52,231 nt of DNA from Allobosea sp. TND4EK4 (GTDB lineage Bacteria > Pseudomonadota > Alphaproteobacteria > Rhizobiales > Beijerinckiaceae), in contig NZ_FTMO01000022.1 in NCBI RefSeq assembly GCF_900156025.1, positions 1-52,231 on the forward strand, read 5' to 3'. The notes under the pieces were generated by a model. It was not told where the DNA came from. It saw only the letters and a program-made list of their open reading frames with translations, and ran no database searches. Positions 36,176-44,854 of the stretch are shown here, piece by piece. The position numbers were made by a program, and so were the translations under genes. Each line of letters begins with the position of its first letter. Position 1 is the first letter of the stretch.

Positions 36176-37606
36176 ATGAAACGCAAGATTTTCGCCGGCC
36201 CGGCCGTCCGCAGATTGCGGGAGGAAGCGGGCTGGCCACAGCAAATCCTAGCCCGGAAGATCGGCATTTCACCGAGCTACCTGAACCAAATCGAACGGTC
36301 GCAGCGACCGCTCAGCGCCGCCGTCCTCGTGGAGCTGACGCGGGTCTTTCGCGTAGACGTCTCGCAAATCTCGAACAGCGACGGGGACCGGCTGCTGATC
36401 GATTTGCAAGATGCCCTATCCGATCCGATCCTCGCTCACCCTGCCCCCCCATCAGTCGAATTGCAGGCGGCCATCCAGCATGCGCCCAGCATCGCGAAGG
36501 CCGTTATCAGACTCCAGGCCGCCCATCGGGCGCTGGAGGACAAGTACCAGGCATTGGACCAGACCTTGTTACACTCGGAAGCGAGCCCCGCGGCCAGCAC
36601 CCTCGCCTTTCCCTATGACGAGGTGCGCGATTTCTTCCACCGGATTGGCAATTATGTCGATGATCTGGACCGGCAGGCGGAGACGACCCAAGTGGAGCTC
36701 GGCGCCGATGTCTCCGCCCTGCCCGGCGCCCTGATCGACCGGCTCGAGTTGCGCCACCGGCTCTCGGTCGAAATCGACCGGTCCTTAGGGTTGGATCGGC
36801 CGATCAGACAGTTCGACCGGGCTTCCCGAACCTTGCGCATCGACGGCTGCACCGACGCTCCCAGCCAAACCTTCGCGCTTGCTCACCAACTAGCCCTGTT
36901 CGAGGCGCAGGACGTTACGACGGAGGTTCTGGCGCAGGCCGGCTTCCGCAGCGCGAGCGCCAACGCCGTCTGCTCGGTCGCCCTCGCCAACTACTTCGCC
37001 GGCGCGCTCATGCTGCCCTATCGGAAATTCCTGGATGACGCCCGGCTGCATCGACACGACCTCGGCGTCCTGATGCATCTTTTCGGGGCGAGCCTCGAAC
37101 AGGTGGCGCACCGCCTCTCCACCTTGCAGCGGCCCGGCGCGCGGGGCGTGCCGTTCTATTTTCTTCGCATTGACCGCGCCGGAAACATCACCAAGCGCCA
37201 CAGCGCGACCCGCCTGCGCTTTGCGCGCTATGGTGGAGCCTGCCCGCTCTGGAATGTGCACCAGGCCTTCGAAACGCCTGACCGCATGCTCGCGCAGATC
37301 GCGGAGATGCCCGACGGGACGCGGTATCTCTCGCTGGCGCAAGCAATCACGAAAGCTGGGATCGGACATAGCGCCGCGCGTCGGCGCTATGCGATCGGGT
37401 TGGGCTGCGAATTGGCGGACGCCGGCCAGCTCGTCTATGCGGACGAGCTCGATACCAAGAACCTCAAATCCATCGTCCAGATTGGGACGAGCTGCCGGCT
37501 CTGTGAACGGTCCACCTGCTCGCAACGGGCTTTCCCGCCGGCCGGTGCGTCGATCCAGATCGATCCCGACATTCGCAAAGCCGTCCCGTACCGGCTGATT
37601 GATTAA
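36176..37606 (+). CDS. pccR: Short-chain acyl-CoA responsive XRE-family regulator (PccR type)
   Basis: Transcription factor of the ScfR group, 476 residues, made of an N-terminal XRE helix-turn-helix (about 8-62; [20 protein letters not shown] then [20 protein letters not shown]) and a long C-terminal domain related to short-chain fatty acyl-CoA regulators (DUF2083 region, ending with [18 protein letters not shown], a cysteine cluster typical of the family). It is expected to sense propionyl-CoA-related metabolites and control the divergent pccB operon. ATG 36176 is chosen because homologues begin [15 protein letters not shown]; an upstream ATG at 36152 would place the start inside the operator repeats. 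The gene ends 40 bases before the relic of an IS3 end. Confidence 0.9.
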   Translation: MKRKIFAGPAVRRLREEAGWPQQILARKIGISPSYLNQIERSQRPLSAAVLVELTRVFRVDVSQISNSDGDRLLIDLQDALSDPILAHPAPPSVELQAAIQHAPSIAKAVIRLQAAHRALEDKYQALDQTLLHSEASPAASTLAFPYDEVRDFFHRIGNYVDDLDRQAETTQVELGADVSALPGALIDRLELRHRLSVEIDRSLGLDRPIRQFDRASRTLRIDGCTDAPSQTFALAHQLALFEAQDVTTEVLAQAGFRSASANAVCSVALANYFAGALMLPYRKFLDDARLHRHDLGVLMHLFGASLEQVAHRLSTLQRPGARGVPFYFLRIDRAGNITKRHSATRLRFARYGGACPLWNVHQAFETPDRMLAQIAEMPDGTRYLSLAQAITKAGIGHSAARRRYAIGLGCELADAGQLVYADELDTKNLKSIVQIGTSCRLCERSTCSQRAFPPAGASIQIDPDIRKAVPYRLID

Positions 37607-37646
37607 ACAACCAAGAACATCCAACCGTTAAAGCAGAGCTGTTCAC

Positions 37647-37670
37647 TGAATAGCTCCGAGTTTCGTGGAC
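37647..37670. repeat. Terminal inverted repeat of an IS3-family relic
   Basis: TGAATAGCTCCGAGTTTCGT followed by GGAC looks like the outer end of an IS3-family element (pattern TGAA...CCG.G.TTTCGTGGA). The rest of that element, an internally deleted transposase, continues on the far side of the IS5 insertion at 38530-38778. Confidence 0.45.
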
Positions 37671-37679
37671 GCCATCGGG

Positions 37680-38494
37680 CTAGCGCCCGTGGACAAATGG
37701 TATCCATAGTTTGACTGCGGCAATAGCGACGAAGCCGAGGTAGGATTCTTTGGTCTTGTCGTAGCGGGTCGCGACGCGTCGCCAGTTCTTGAGCTTGTTG
37801 AAGAGCCGCTCGATCTGGTTGCGCCATTTGTATTTGGCTTTGTCGTGCGGGATGGGCTCGCGCCGATTGCTCTTTGCCGGGATGACGGCTTCGATGTCGG
37901 CCTCAGCGATCTCCTCGCGAATGGCGTCTGCATCATAGCCCTTGTCAGCGAGGAACGCCTCGATCCGGTCGGAAATCATCCGGAAAAGGGGCGCAAAGCC
38001 CTGGATGTCGTGGGTTTGCCCGGGCGTCAGGAGGAAACCGAGCGGACGGCCTTTTGCATCGCATCGGGCATGGAGCTTGGTGGTGAAGCCGCCGCGCGAT
38101 CGGCCAAGCGCCTCGGCCTCCTGAGACCCCTTTTTATGCCGACCGCACAATGATGCGCCCGGACAATCGTGCTGTCGATCATGTCGGCGCTTCGATCCCG
38201 CTCGACCAGTTCGGCCAGGGTTTCGAGCATCGCCTCGAATACGCCGGTCTCGACCCAGCGGCGGTAACGGCGGAAGACGCTGTTCCACTTGCCATATTCG
38301 TCAGGCAGATGCCGCCATTGTGCGCCGGTGCGCGCCATCCACATCATGCCTTCGAAATAGCGTCGATTGTCCTGGGCAGGGCGGCAGCCGCGCCCTCGTT
38401 CAGCAGGAAGAAGCGGACCGATCAGCGCCCATTCCTCGCCCGTCAAACCAATCCATTCGCCCAAGGCTGCCTCCAAAGAGGAGCCTTGAATCAA
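37680..38494 (-). CDS. IS5-family transposase in two frames (frameshift)
   Basis: Two overlapping minus-strand frames form one DDE transposase of about 270 residues. The first (38494 down) carries GEEWALIGPLLPAERGRG, MMWMARTGAQWRHLPDEYGK and the first catalytic Asp in ADMIDSTIVRAHH. The second (ending at 37680) carries GRSRGGFTTKLHARCDAKGR, FLADKGYDADAIREE with the second Asp, and NQIERLFNKLKNWRR with the catalytic Glu. The switch occurs at ATA AAA AGG G near 38127-38137 and needs a -1 shift, consistent with programmed frameshifting in this IS group. The TAG stop lies in the CTAG target site, outside the element itself. The first frame seems to begin at a TTG. Confidence 0.85.
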
Positions 38495-38529
38495 AACCGG
38501 ATTCCGCAGTCAACCTTTGTCCACGAGCG
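37684..38529. mobile_element. IS5-family insertion sequence, apparently complete
   Basis: 846 bases with matching ends: CGCCCGTGGACAAA at 37684-37697 and, reversed, CGCTCGTGGACAAA at 38529-38516 (13 of 14), each followed slightly further in by TTGACTGCGG. CTAG flanks both sides (37680-37683 and 38530-38533), as expected for the IS427-like subgroup that targets CTAG/TA. It is inserted within an older IS3 relic. Confidence 0.8.
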
Positions 38530-38778
38530 CTAGATAACGTGCTGTCGTCCGAACTCGACGGGTGACAGCATCCCGTTCGCGTAAAGCGTCTTCACGTCGA
38601 TCACCGGAGCTGGCGCTGCGACCTTCGCCTCGCCATCGAAGACGCCCACAGCCCCGTCGAGAAGCGGATTGCGCCACGGCATGATCTGGCTCGGATGAAC
38701 ATCGAACTGCCGTGCCAGCTCGACGATCGTCTTTCCGAGGACGCGACATGCGGCATCGAAACAACGATGCTCAGGCAT
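38530..38778 (-). pseudogene. Internally deleted IS3-family transposase relic
   Basis: The minus strand reads KTIVELARQFDVHPSQIMPW, then LLDGAVGVFDGEAKVAAPAP and VIDVKTLYA, which is the orfA DNA-binding part of IS3 elements, and jumps straight to NGMLSPVEFGRQH, the usual C-terminal end of orfB. The catalytic core is missing. The final stop (TAG) comes from the CTAG site of the IS5 insertion. The element end is seen at 37647-37670. Confidence 0.65.
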
Positions 38779-38803
38779 CGAGATTCAGCTCGCTACTGCG
38801 CCG

Positions 38804-39322
38804 TCAGAGACTGCAACTGGCCGCATTCAGCGTGGCGTATTGCGAGCCAAAAAAGAGCAGCGGGTCTGGCAGATCCCCCAGACGGGCCAGTGTCAGCTCC
38901 CCGAGAAGAATGGAATGATCGCCAGCCTTGACGGCGATGTGCCGACGACATTCCAGGACCGCTACGCTCGGCTCGATAACTCGGATGCCCAGTTCGGTCG
39001 TCCGATAGGGTACATCCTCCCACGCTTTGTCACCGGCCTTTGCAAACCGTTGCGAGATCGCCCGTTGCCCGGCTCCCAGGATACTGATGCAGAAGTGTGG
39101 CGCCGTCTCCAGAGCCGGACCGCAGCGCAAATGCTTACCCAGGCAGATCGAGATCAAAGGCGGATCGAGCGATACCGACGAAAAGGAGTTCATCGTGACG
39201 GCCAAGTGCTCGTTGCCCGTGCGCGCTGTGACGACTACGACACCTGTCGCAAATCGCCCGAGGACCTGTCTGAGATCCGGGAGCGGGTTCAAACGTACGC
39301 TGTCCTGGCTGGAATCGCCCAT
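38804..39322 (-). CDS. Flavin reductase of two-component monooxygenase (HpaC-like)
   Basis: NAD(P)H:flavin oxidoreductase of 172 residues that would supply reduced FAD to the HpaB-type oxygenase encoded at 44927-46396. Flavin reductase-like (FMN-binding split barrel) features: LRQVLGRFATGVVVVTARTG, NSFSSVSLDPPLISICLGKH, FCISILGAGQRAISQRFA and AGDHSILLGELTLARLGDLP followed by PLLFFGSQYATL. The ATG at 39322 has GGGGAAA seven bases upstream; an ATG at 39364 is possible but lies closer to the operator and lacks a ribosome-binding site. The gene is separated from its oxygenase by 5.6 kb and faces left, but both promoters carry the same operator. It ends next to the IS3 relic. Confidence 0.88.
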   Translation of the reverse strand: MGDSSQDSVRLNPLPDLRQVLGRFATGVVVVTARTGNEHLAVTMNSFSSVSLDPPLISICLGKHLRCGPALETAPHFCISILGAGQRAISQRFAKAGDKAWEDVPYRTTELGIRVIEPSVAVLECRRHIAVKAGDHSILLGELTLARLGDLPDPLLFFGSQYATLNAASCSL

Positions 39323-39380
39323 GCTCGTTTCCCCATGAAGCTTTTGCGTGGCGGTTGGCGCCATCGCCTCATTGGGTAAT

Positions 39381-39409
39381 TATTTATATAAGTTAGTTAT
39401 ATATGTCTA
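39381..39409 (-). promoter_or_regulatory. Operator-promoter of the flavin reductase gene
   Basis: Perfect inverted repeat TATATAA-GTTAG-TTATATA at 39385-39403. On the minus strand TAGACA (39409 to 39404), a good -35 box, directly precedes it, and TATAAA/TAAATA lies at its far edge, so the operator fills the promoter spacer. The same arrangement occurs at 44855-44884 and, weaker, at 40186-40213. Likely target of the MarR regulator encoded next to it. Confidence 0.65.
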
Positions 39410-39411
39410 TC

Positions 39412-39996
39412 TCATTTTTCCTGCGATCTTTGCCAGGGACCGCGCGCTGAAGGCTCCGGCTTCCATTGCGGCGATTCCAGATGATGAACAGCGACCTCAA
39501 GGTCCCTGACGAGCGCTTTCACGAGGCGCTGGAGCGATTGAGCGTCAGCGGCGTCGAACGAACCAAAGATGGCATCGTTCGTCATCATGCGGATGGTTGA
39601 GACCTTTTTGACGTGTTCAACTCCTTCTTCCGTCAGCGATAGCAAGGAACTGCGCCTATCATTGTCGTCCGGCCGCTTGGCCACATATCCAGCTTTGATC
39701 AGCTTATTGATCTCGACGGTGATAAATGGACCGGAGACGTGCAGCTTCGTCGACAGGTCGCGTACGGTGGTCTCGCGCAGTTCGGCGATAGCGACCATCA
39801 TGCTGTATTGCGGTCCCGATACGCCGATATAGGCGCCGTAGTATTCTCGCGCCTTCAGCATCAGCGCTGAAACCTGGAGCAGGCCGTAGATCGTCTGTCG
39901 GAAGCCCGCGTCGCAGCCATCCTTCAAGAAGGTCGGAAGCGAGGTGCTGAGCGGGGGGAAGCGTTCGTGCTTCTCTTGTGGTTCGACTTTTTTCAC
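39412..39996 (-). CDS. MarR-family transcriptional regulator
   Basis: Winged-helix regulator of 194 residues. The MarR domain spans about 35-150: YYGAYIGVSGPQYSMMVAIA, RDLSTKLHVSGPFITVEINK (recognition helix), LIKAGYVAKRPDDNDRRSSL (wing with the conserved DxRxS-like DDNDRRSS) and LSLTEEGVEHVKKVS. MarR proteins of aromatic-acid clusters usually bind the substrate or its CoA ester and release a palindromic AT-rich operator, which fits the repeated TATATAA-N5-TTATATA sites in this region. It starts at GTG 39996 with no clear ribosome-binding site and shares a divergent region with the binding-protein gene. Transcription could continue into the flavin reductase gene. Confidence 0.9.
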   Translation of the reverse strand: MKKVEPQEKHERFPPLSTSLPTFLKDGCDAGFRQTIYGLLQVSALMLKAREYYGAYIGVSGPQYSMMVAIAELRETTVRDLSTKLHVSGPFITVEINKLIKAGYVAKRPDDNDRRSSLLSLTEEGVEHVKKVSTIRMMTNDAIFGSFDAADAQSLQRLVKALVRDLEVAVHHLESPQWKPEPSARGPWQRSQEK

Positions 39997-40099
39997 GACA
40001 CCGTATTCTCTGATTTTGGCTTCGTGTCAGCGAAGCCCTACGTCCACGTCGATCAACCATACTTCAAGCGCCTCTTTGGCGCCAGAAAGTTATCAAACC

Positions 40100-40118
40100 T
40101 ACATAATTTAGTTTCCTA
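40100..40118. promoter_or_regulatory. Degenerate second MarR-like site in the divergent region
   Basis: TACATAA-TTTAG-TTTCCTA resembles the TATATAA-N5-TTATATA operator in its left arm (6 of 7) but only 4 of 7 in the right arm. It lies between the marR start and the binding-protein promoter and may serve autoregulation. It could be chance. Confidence 0.25.
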
Positions 40119-40185
40119 GCTTTCTCCTCTTGAGTGAGAGTCCGCGACCGCGCAGCGCGTCACTGCCAGCGCCCTAAAAAATAGA

Positions 40186-40213
40186 TTGAAATTATATAAT
40201 TTACCTATCTAAT
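40186..40213 (+). promoter_or_regulatory. Operator-promoter of the second Liv importer operon
   Basis: TTGAAA (40186-40191) and TCTAAT (40208-40213) with a 16-base spacer form a good promoter. The spacer and -10 box overlap TATATAA-TTTAC-CTATCTA (40193-40211), a copy of the MarR-like operator with an intact left arm and 5 of 7 in the right arm. It lies about 50 bases upstream of the binding-protein start. Confidence 0.55.
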
Positions 40214-40264
40214 AGCCCCTGCAGACACCTGCCATGAGAGCAGCGAAACACGAAGGGGATGGAC

Positions 40265-41452
40265 ATGATACTCACCCACAGATTGGTCGGGCTTGTGGCC
40301 TTGTGTGCGCTTGCAGCGCCATCCGTCAGCGCGGATACCGTCGTAAAGGTTGGATCGGTGCTTGCGTTGACGGGGCCCTTTGCCTCGATGGGCGAGGGCG
40401 TCGACAGAGGCGCGGCGCTCTACATGAAGCTGAACAGGGACAAGCTGCCCAAAGGAGTCAGCATCGAACTTATTCGGCGGGACAATGCCGGGCCCAATCC
40501 GACAGCAGCGAAGCGCCTGGTCCAGGAAATGGTTGTCCGGGATCAGATCAAATACCTGACGGGGGCGATTTTCACGCCTGATGCCGCAGCCATCGCTCCG
40601 CTCGCGACGGAGGCGAAGCTGCCCTTCATCCTGCCGAATGCGTCGACGTCCAGTCTGACCAGGATGTCGCCGTATATTGTCCGCGTCTCCCTGACCCAGT
40701 GGCAGCTTGCCTATCCCATGGGCGAGTGGGCTGCCAAGAAAGGCTACAAAACAGCTTACATCGTGGTGGCTGATTACGCCCCCGGACACGACACCCAGGA
40801 AGCCTTTACCCGAGCCTTTGTCGGCAAGGGAGGGCAGATTACCGGCGTGCTTCGTATACCGCAGAACGTGACGGATTTTGCTCCCTACATGCAGCGCATA
40901 AAGGACGCTAAGCCCGATATGGTTTTCATGTACATCAACTCCCGCATCGCTGCCCTCAAGGCATATGAAGCGGCTGGATTGAAGGCGGCCGGAATCCAGT
41001 TGATGGGGCCAGGCGACCTTCTGAACGACGACGAGATGCCAGCGATCGGCACCGCCGCGGAGGGGGTGATCACAGGCGGTATCTACACTTCCAATCTGGT
41101 CGACCCGAGTCCGCAGAACGTCGCTTTTCTCAAAGCCTGGGCGACCGAGTACGGAGCGGACAACAAGCCAAGCTATCTCGGTGTCACCGGTTGGGATTCG
41201 ATGGATATGATCTTCAGCGCCATCGCCAAGCTCGGACCGGACGCCAAGCCGGAAGCCATCCTGGAGTTTCTTTCCAACTGGAAGAGTGACTCGGGAGCCC
41301 GCGGGGCGATCTCGATTGATCCGAAAACGCGCGATATCGTTCAATCCGTCGTCGTCAATCGAATGGAAAACATCGACGGGAAAATGATGAACCGGCGAAT
41401 TGATGTCATTCCCGACGTCAAGGATCCGTGGAAAATCATCAATCCTGAATAG
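40265..41452 (+). CDS. Periplasmic substrate-binding protein of second Liv-type importer
   Basis: Type I periplasmic binding protein, about 395 residues. The N-terminal signal peptide has the core LVGLVALCALAAPSVSA with likely cleavage before DTVVKVGSVLALTGPFA. Family features include MGEGVDRGAALYMKLN, LTGAIFTPDAAAIAPLATEA, TAYIVVADYAPGHDTQEAF and YLGVTGWDSMDMIFSAIAKL. The ATG at 40265 has AGGGG six bases upstream and is preferred to the ATG at 40259. It heads a rightward operon with livH, livM, livG and livF (gap to livH 11 bases), behind a MarR-type operator. The ligand is probably the aromatic or related substrate of the HpaB-type oxygenase encoded downstream (inference). Confidence 0.9.
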   Translation: MILTHRLVGLVALCALAAPSVSADTVVKVGSVLALTGPFASMGEGVDRGAALYMKLNRDKLPKGVSIELIRRDNAGPNPTAAKRLVQEMVVRDQIKYLTGAIFTPDAAAIAPLATEAKLPFILPNASTSSLTRMSPYIVRVSLTQWQLAYPMGEWAAKKGYKTAYIVVADYAPGHDTQEAFTRAFVGKGGQITGVLRIPQNVTDFAPYMQRIKDAKPDMVFMYINSRIAALKAYEAAGLKAAGIQLMGPGDLLNDDEMPAIGTAAEGVITGGIYTSNLVDPSPQNVAFLKAWATEYGADNKPSYLGVTGWDSMDMIFSAIAKLGPDAKPEAILEFLSNWKSDSGARGAISIDPKTRDIVQSVVVNRMENIDGKMMNRRIDVIPDVKDPWKIINPE

Positions 41453-41463
41453 GGCTCCTCGTC

Positions 41464-42336
41464 ATGGCTCTGTTCCAAACAGTGCTCGGCGTGCTTCTGC
41501 ACGGCCTCGCCTATGCGATGGTTCTCTACCTGATCTCCGTTGGCCTGTCGGTCACGATGGGCCTGCTCGGGATTGCGAATCTTGCCCACGGTATATTCGC
41601 CATGGCAGGCGGCTACCTAACGATGACACTTTTGTCTGCGCAGGGATGGTCTCTGCCGCTTGCGCTGGCAGTCTCGTTTCTCGGCATCGCTACGCTCGGA
41701 GCGATCATGGAGCGTTTGCTTTATGCAAGGCTCCATGGAGCTTCCGAACTGGATCAGGTTCTCTTCTCGATCGGGCTGATTTTCATCGGCACGGCCGCTT
41801 TTCAGTATGTCTTTGGCCCGCTCGCCATTCGTGTTTCGCTGCCAGCAGCTTTGCGTGGTGCGATCAGTTTCGGGGAATTCTCCTTCCCGACCTACCGTGC
41901 CTTGTTGATCGTCAGCGGCGTTGCGGTTTTCGCGGCGCTTTGGCTTTCGATCGAGCACACACTCATTGGCGCCCGGGTGCGGGCCACGGTCGAAAACCCG
42001 ACGATGGCCAAGACCCTCGGAGTCAACACGCGACTCCTCTACACTGGGGTCTTCGCGCTCGGCTCCGGGCTGGCGGCACTGGGAGGCTCCCTCGGCGCGG
42101 AGCTGATCCCGCTGTTCCCGAACTATGCCAGCGTGCATCTCGCGAGCTTTCTGATCGTTGTCGCCGTTGGCGGGCTGGGAACGATCAAGGGGCCGTTCTT
42201 TGCGGCGATCTTGCTCGGTGTGGCCGATACGGCCTGCAAACTCATCGCGCCGGACATGGCGGCATTTTTCACCTACGCGGCTGTTTTTGCGATTTTGACC
42301 GTCAAGCCCAACGGCCTCTTTGGAATAGCCAAATGA
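41464..42336 (+). CDS. livH: Second Liv-type importer permease, LivH family
   Basis: Inner-membrane permease of 290 residues. It shows LHGLAYAMVLYLISVGLSVT, GLLGIANLAHGIFAMAGGYL (the family usually has NFAHG), ERLLYARLHGASELDQVLFS, GARVRATVENPTMAKTLGVN in the EAA-type loop, and AVGGLGTIKGPFFAAILLGV near the end. Its stop overlaps the livM start as ATGA. It is clearly a different paralogue from the LivH at 6276-7169, so the two importers were not produced by a recent duplication. Confidence 0.92.
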   Translation: MALFQTVLGVLLHGLAYAMVLYLISVGLSVTMGLLGIANLAHGIFAMAGGYLTMTLLSAQGWSLPLALAVSFLGIATLGAIMERLLYARLHGASELDQVLFSIGLIFIGTAAFQYVFGPLAIRVSLPAALRGAISFGEFSFPTYRALLIVSGVAVFAALWLSIEHTLIGARVRATVENPTMAKTLGVNTRLLYTGVFALGSGLAALGGSLGAELIPLFPNYASVHLASFLIVVAVGGLGTIKGPFFAAILLGVADTACKLIAPDMAAFFTYAAVFAILTVKPNGLFGIAK

Positions 42337-43358
42337 ACTCGTCTCTGAAGGCTTCGATCATTGACGCCCATCAGCGCCGTGACAGGCTTCACCCGTACGA
42401 GGTGCTGCCCTGGCTCACTGCCGCGTTGATTTTCTTTCTGTTCCCGCAGTTTCTGAACCTTGGCGCCCACGTCCTCGTCACGATCATATTCGTCCTGTCG
42501 ATGGATCTTTTGATCGGCTATGCTGGAATTGTGACGCTCGGACACGCCGCATTCTATGGTGCCGGCGCCTACGCTGCGGGCATCCTTTGTGTTTCGGCCG
42601 GGATCAACGAACCTTTCACCGGACTGGCTGTCGGGACAATTGTCGGCGGGGTCGTCGGCATTCTGTCAGGGCTCATGATCCTGCGGACCCGAGGTCTTGC
42701 CCTTCTGATCTTGAGCTTGGCCCTGCTGTTGTTGCTCCAGGAAGCGGCGAACCAAGCTTCGGCCTGGACCGGCGGAGCCGATGGGCTTTCGGGAATGTCG
42801 ATGGCCCCCCTGTTTGGAAAATATCGCTTCGGCCTCGACGGAAAGGTCATCTACCTCTACTCCCTCGGCGTCCTCTTCGTTTGCTGGCTGTTTCTGCGAA
42901 TGCTGCTGGCGACGCCCTTTGGACGTTCTGTCGTCGGGATTCGCGAGAATGCGGTTCGGATGGCCGCGATCGGTGCCAACGTGAGACGCCGCGAACTCGC
43001 GATCTTCACGATTGCGGCTGCCATGGCTGGCCTGGCGGGCGCATTGGCGGCCCAGATCGATCAGTTCGTCTCGCTCAACATGTTGAGTTTCGAATTGTCC
43101 GGAATGGTTCTGGTCATTCTGGCACTTGGCGGAGTTAGTCGGCTGTACGGGGCATTTCTCGGGACACCCGTATTCTTCATCGCGCAGGATTATCTATCCA
43201 AGGACAATCCCGTATACTGGAATTTTTGGCTTGGGTTGCTGCTTGTCGCGATCGTCCTGTTCGCGCGTGGCGGAGTTTTGGGAATTCTCGCCCGCGGTTT
43301 TGGCCGCATGCGGTTGCAACCTGCCGCGTCTTCCGCGCTAAGCCAGGCTCGGTCATGA
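42333..43358 (+). CDS. livM: Second Liv-type importer permease, LivM family
   Basis: Inner-membrane permease, 341 residues. It starts MNSSLKASIIDAHQRRDRLH and carries MDLLIGYAGIVTLGHAAFYG, RTRGLALLILSLALLLLLQE, TPFGRSVVGIRENAVRMAAI (EAA-type loop) and MVLVILALGGVSRLYGAFLG. The same frame is open back to 41400, inside livH and the binding-protein gene, but the hydrophobic LivM pattern begins only here and the ATG at 42333 overlaps the livH stop. Its own stop overlaps the livG start as ATGA. Confidence 0.92.
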   Translation: MNSSLKASIIDAHQRRDRLHPYEVLPWLTAALIFFLFPQFLNLGAHVLVTIIFVLSMDLLIGYAGIVTLGHAAFYGAGAYAAGILCVSAGINEPFTGLAVGTIVGGVVGILSGLMILRTRGLALLILSLALLLLLQEAANQASAWTGGADGLSGMSMAPLFGKYRFGLDGKVIYLYSLGVLFVCWLFLRMLLATPFGRSVVGIRENAVRMAAIGANVRRRELAIFTIAAAMAGLAGALAAQIDQFVSLNMLSFELSGMVLVILALGGVSRLYGAFLGTPVFFIAQDYLSKDNPVYWNFWLGLLLVAIVLFARGGVLGILARGFGRMRLQPAASSALSQARS

Positions 43359-44107
43359 CCGCTTTGCTTGCGACACAGGCCCTCTGTAAGAGCTTCGGCC
43401 CGCTGGTTGTCACGGATCATGTCGATTTCGTCCTGTGGCCCGGCGCAAGACACGCGCTGATTGGGCCGAATGGCGCTGGAAAGACCACTTTCGTCAACCT
43501 GCTCACCGGGAATCTCAGGCCAACGAGTGGCACGATCTCCCTCCTCGGCGAGGATGTGACGTCCCTGTCCTTCGACAGCCGCGTCAGAAAGGGCTTGGTC
43601 AGGACATTTCAGATCAACCAGCTCCTGATGGCCCTGAGCGTTCTTGAGAACGTCCAGCTGGCAGTTCTCGAGCGCGAGCGTGTCGGCTCACGGCCGCTTC
43701 CCGCCGTTGCCGTCCAGAGAAGAGCAGCCGAAGAGGCGCTGGACCTGCTGGAAGCCTTCGGCCTGGCAGAAGTTGCCCTCGATCGCGTCGCGACTTTGCC
43801 CTACGGCCGGCAACGTCTGGTTGAAGTCGTCGTTGCGATGGCCATGCGCCCCAAAGTGCTCCTCCTGGACGAGCCCGCGGCCGGCGTGCCTCCATCCGAT
43901 TCCCGAAAAATGATGGAACTCATCGGCAGTCTTCCTGGCGACATGGCCGTCCTGATTATCGAGCACGACATGGACCTGGTGTTTCGTTTCGCCCAGGAAA
44001 TTACCGTCCTCGCGCAGGGAGCCGTGCTTTGTCAGGGCAATCCTGGTCAGATCGTGGACAATCCCCTCGTCCGAGAAGTTTACCTGGGGACCCAATCTCA
44101 TGGCTGA
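43355..44107 (+). CDS. livG: Second Liv-type importer ATPase, LivG family
   Basis: ATPase of 250 residues. Walker A LIGPNGAGKTTFVNLLTG, the LivG insertion RTFQINQLLMALSVLENVQL, signature LPYGRQRLVEVVVAMAMRP, Walker B LLLDEPAAGVPPSD and switch IIEHDMDLVFRFA are all present. The signature reads PYGRQ in place of the usual SGGQQ/AYGQQ, as in several LivG proteins. The start is the ATG at 43355 overlapping the livM stop; the frame is open further upstream but without homology. It overlaps livF by 8 bases. Confidence 0.92.
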   Translation: MTALLATQALCKSFGPLVVTDHVDFVLWPGARHALIGPNGAGKTTFVNLLTGNLRPTSGTISLLGEDVTSLSFDSRVRKGLVRTFQINQLLMALSVLENVQLAVLERERVGSRPLPAVAVQRRAAEEALDLLEAFGLAEVALDRVATLPYGRQRLVEVVVAMAMRPKVLLLDEPAAGVPPSDSRKMMELIGSLPGDMAVLIIEHDMDLVFRFAQEITVLAQGAVLCQGNPGQIVDNPLVREVYLGTQSHG

Positions 44108-44822
44108 GCGCGGCGAACTTCCCCTCCTTGCATGCGAAAACCTGCGTGCCGGATGGGGCGAGACGGAAGTGCTGAACGGCGTCGGCTTCGATCTGAATGC
44201 CGGCGAAACGATAGCGATTCTCGGGCGCAACGGCGTAGGCAAGACCACGTTGCTGTCGACGATTATGGGGCGTGCCCGCTTTCGCGGTGGGTCTGTACGC
44301 TTTGACGGCGTCGCGCTGGGCAATCGATCGATCGAGGCGCGGAGCCGCAGCGGGATTGGCCTCGTCCCGCAAGAACGCGAGATCTTCCGAAGCCTCACCG
44401 TCGAAGAGAACCTCCGTATTGCAGGGCGCTCCCGCGCTGAAGGCATCGATCAGGTGTACGATCTGTTTCCACGCCTCGCTGAGCGCCGCCGCAACATGGG
44501 CGGCCATTTGTCCGGAGGCGAACAGCAGATGCTGGCGATCGCGCGTGCGCTCATGGCCGAACCCAAGTTGCTCATGCTGGATGAGCCGATGGAGGGGCTT
44601 GCACCGGTCATCGTCGAGATGTTGATCGCTGCGATCAACAAGATCAGGGACGAGCGCCGGATCGCGATCCTGTTGGTGGAACAGCATGTCTCGATCGCGC
44701 TGTCGCTTGCGCATCGCGCCGTGGTTCTCGATCACGGCACGATTGTCTACGACAACGGCCGGGACCGCGATCCCGATCATGACCAGATCGAACAGCTGAT
44801 CGCACTTCGTCACGCGGCCTGA
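44100..44822 (+). CDS. livF: Second Liv-type importer ATPase, LivF family
   Basis: ATPase of 240 residues with Walker A ILGRNGVGKTTLLSTIMG, FRSLTVEENLRIAGRSRAEG, signature HLSGGEQQMLAIARAL, Walker B LLMLDEPMEGLAP and the terminal LLVEQHVSIALSLAHRAVVL. The GRNGVGKT loop is the version common in importers for urea, amides and aromatic acids (recollection). It closes the transporter operon; the oxygenase operon begins about 105 bases further on with its own operator-promoter. Confidence 0.92.
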   Translation: MAERGELPLLACENLRAGWGETEVLNGVGFDLNAGETIAILGRNGVGKTTLLSTIMGRARFRGGSVRFDGVALGNRSIEARSRSGIGLVPQEREIFRSLTVEENLRIAGRSRAEGIDQVYDLFPRLAERRRNMGGHLSGGEQQMLAIARALMAEPKLLMLDEPMEGLAPVIVEMLIAAINKIRDERRIAILLVEQHVSIALSLAHRAVVLDHGTIVYDNGRDRDPDHDQIEQLIALRHAA

Positions 44823-44854
44823 AGCGTCACAGGCGATTTTGCGCTGGACGTCCT

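Noticed and set aside
34551..36179. 542-codon plus-strand frame opposite pccB
   Set aside because: Antisense to pccB and lacking any motif.
41400..42332. N-terminal extension of the second LivM frame (652 codons in all)
   Set aside because: The extension reads out of frame through the binding-protein end and livH, without homology; the ATG at 42333 overlaps the livH stop and fits the family start.
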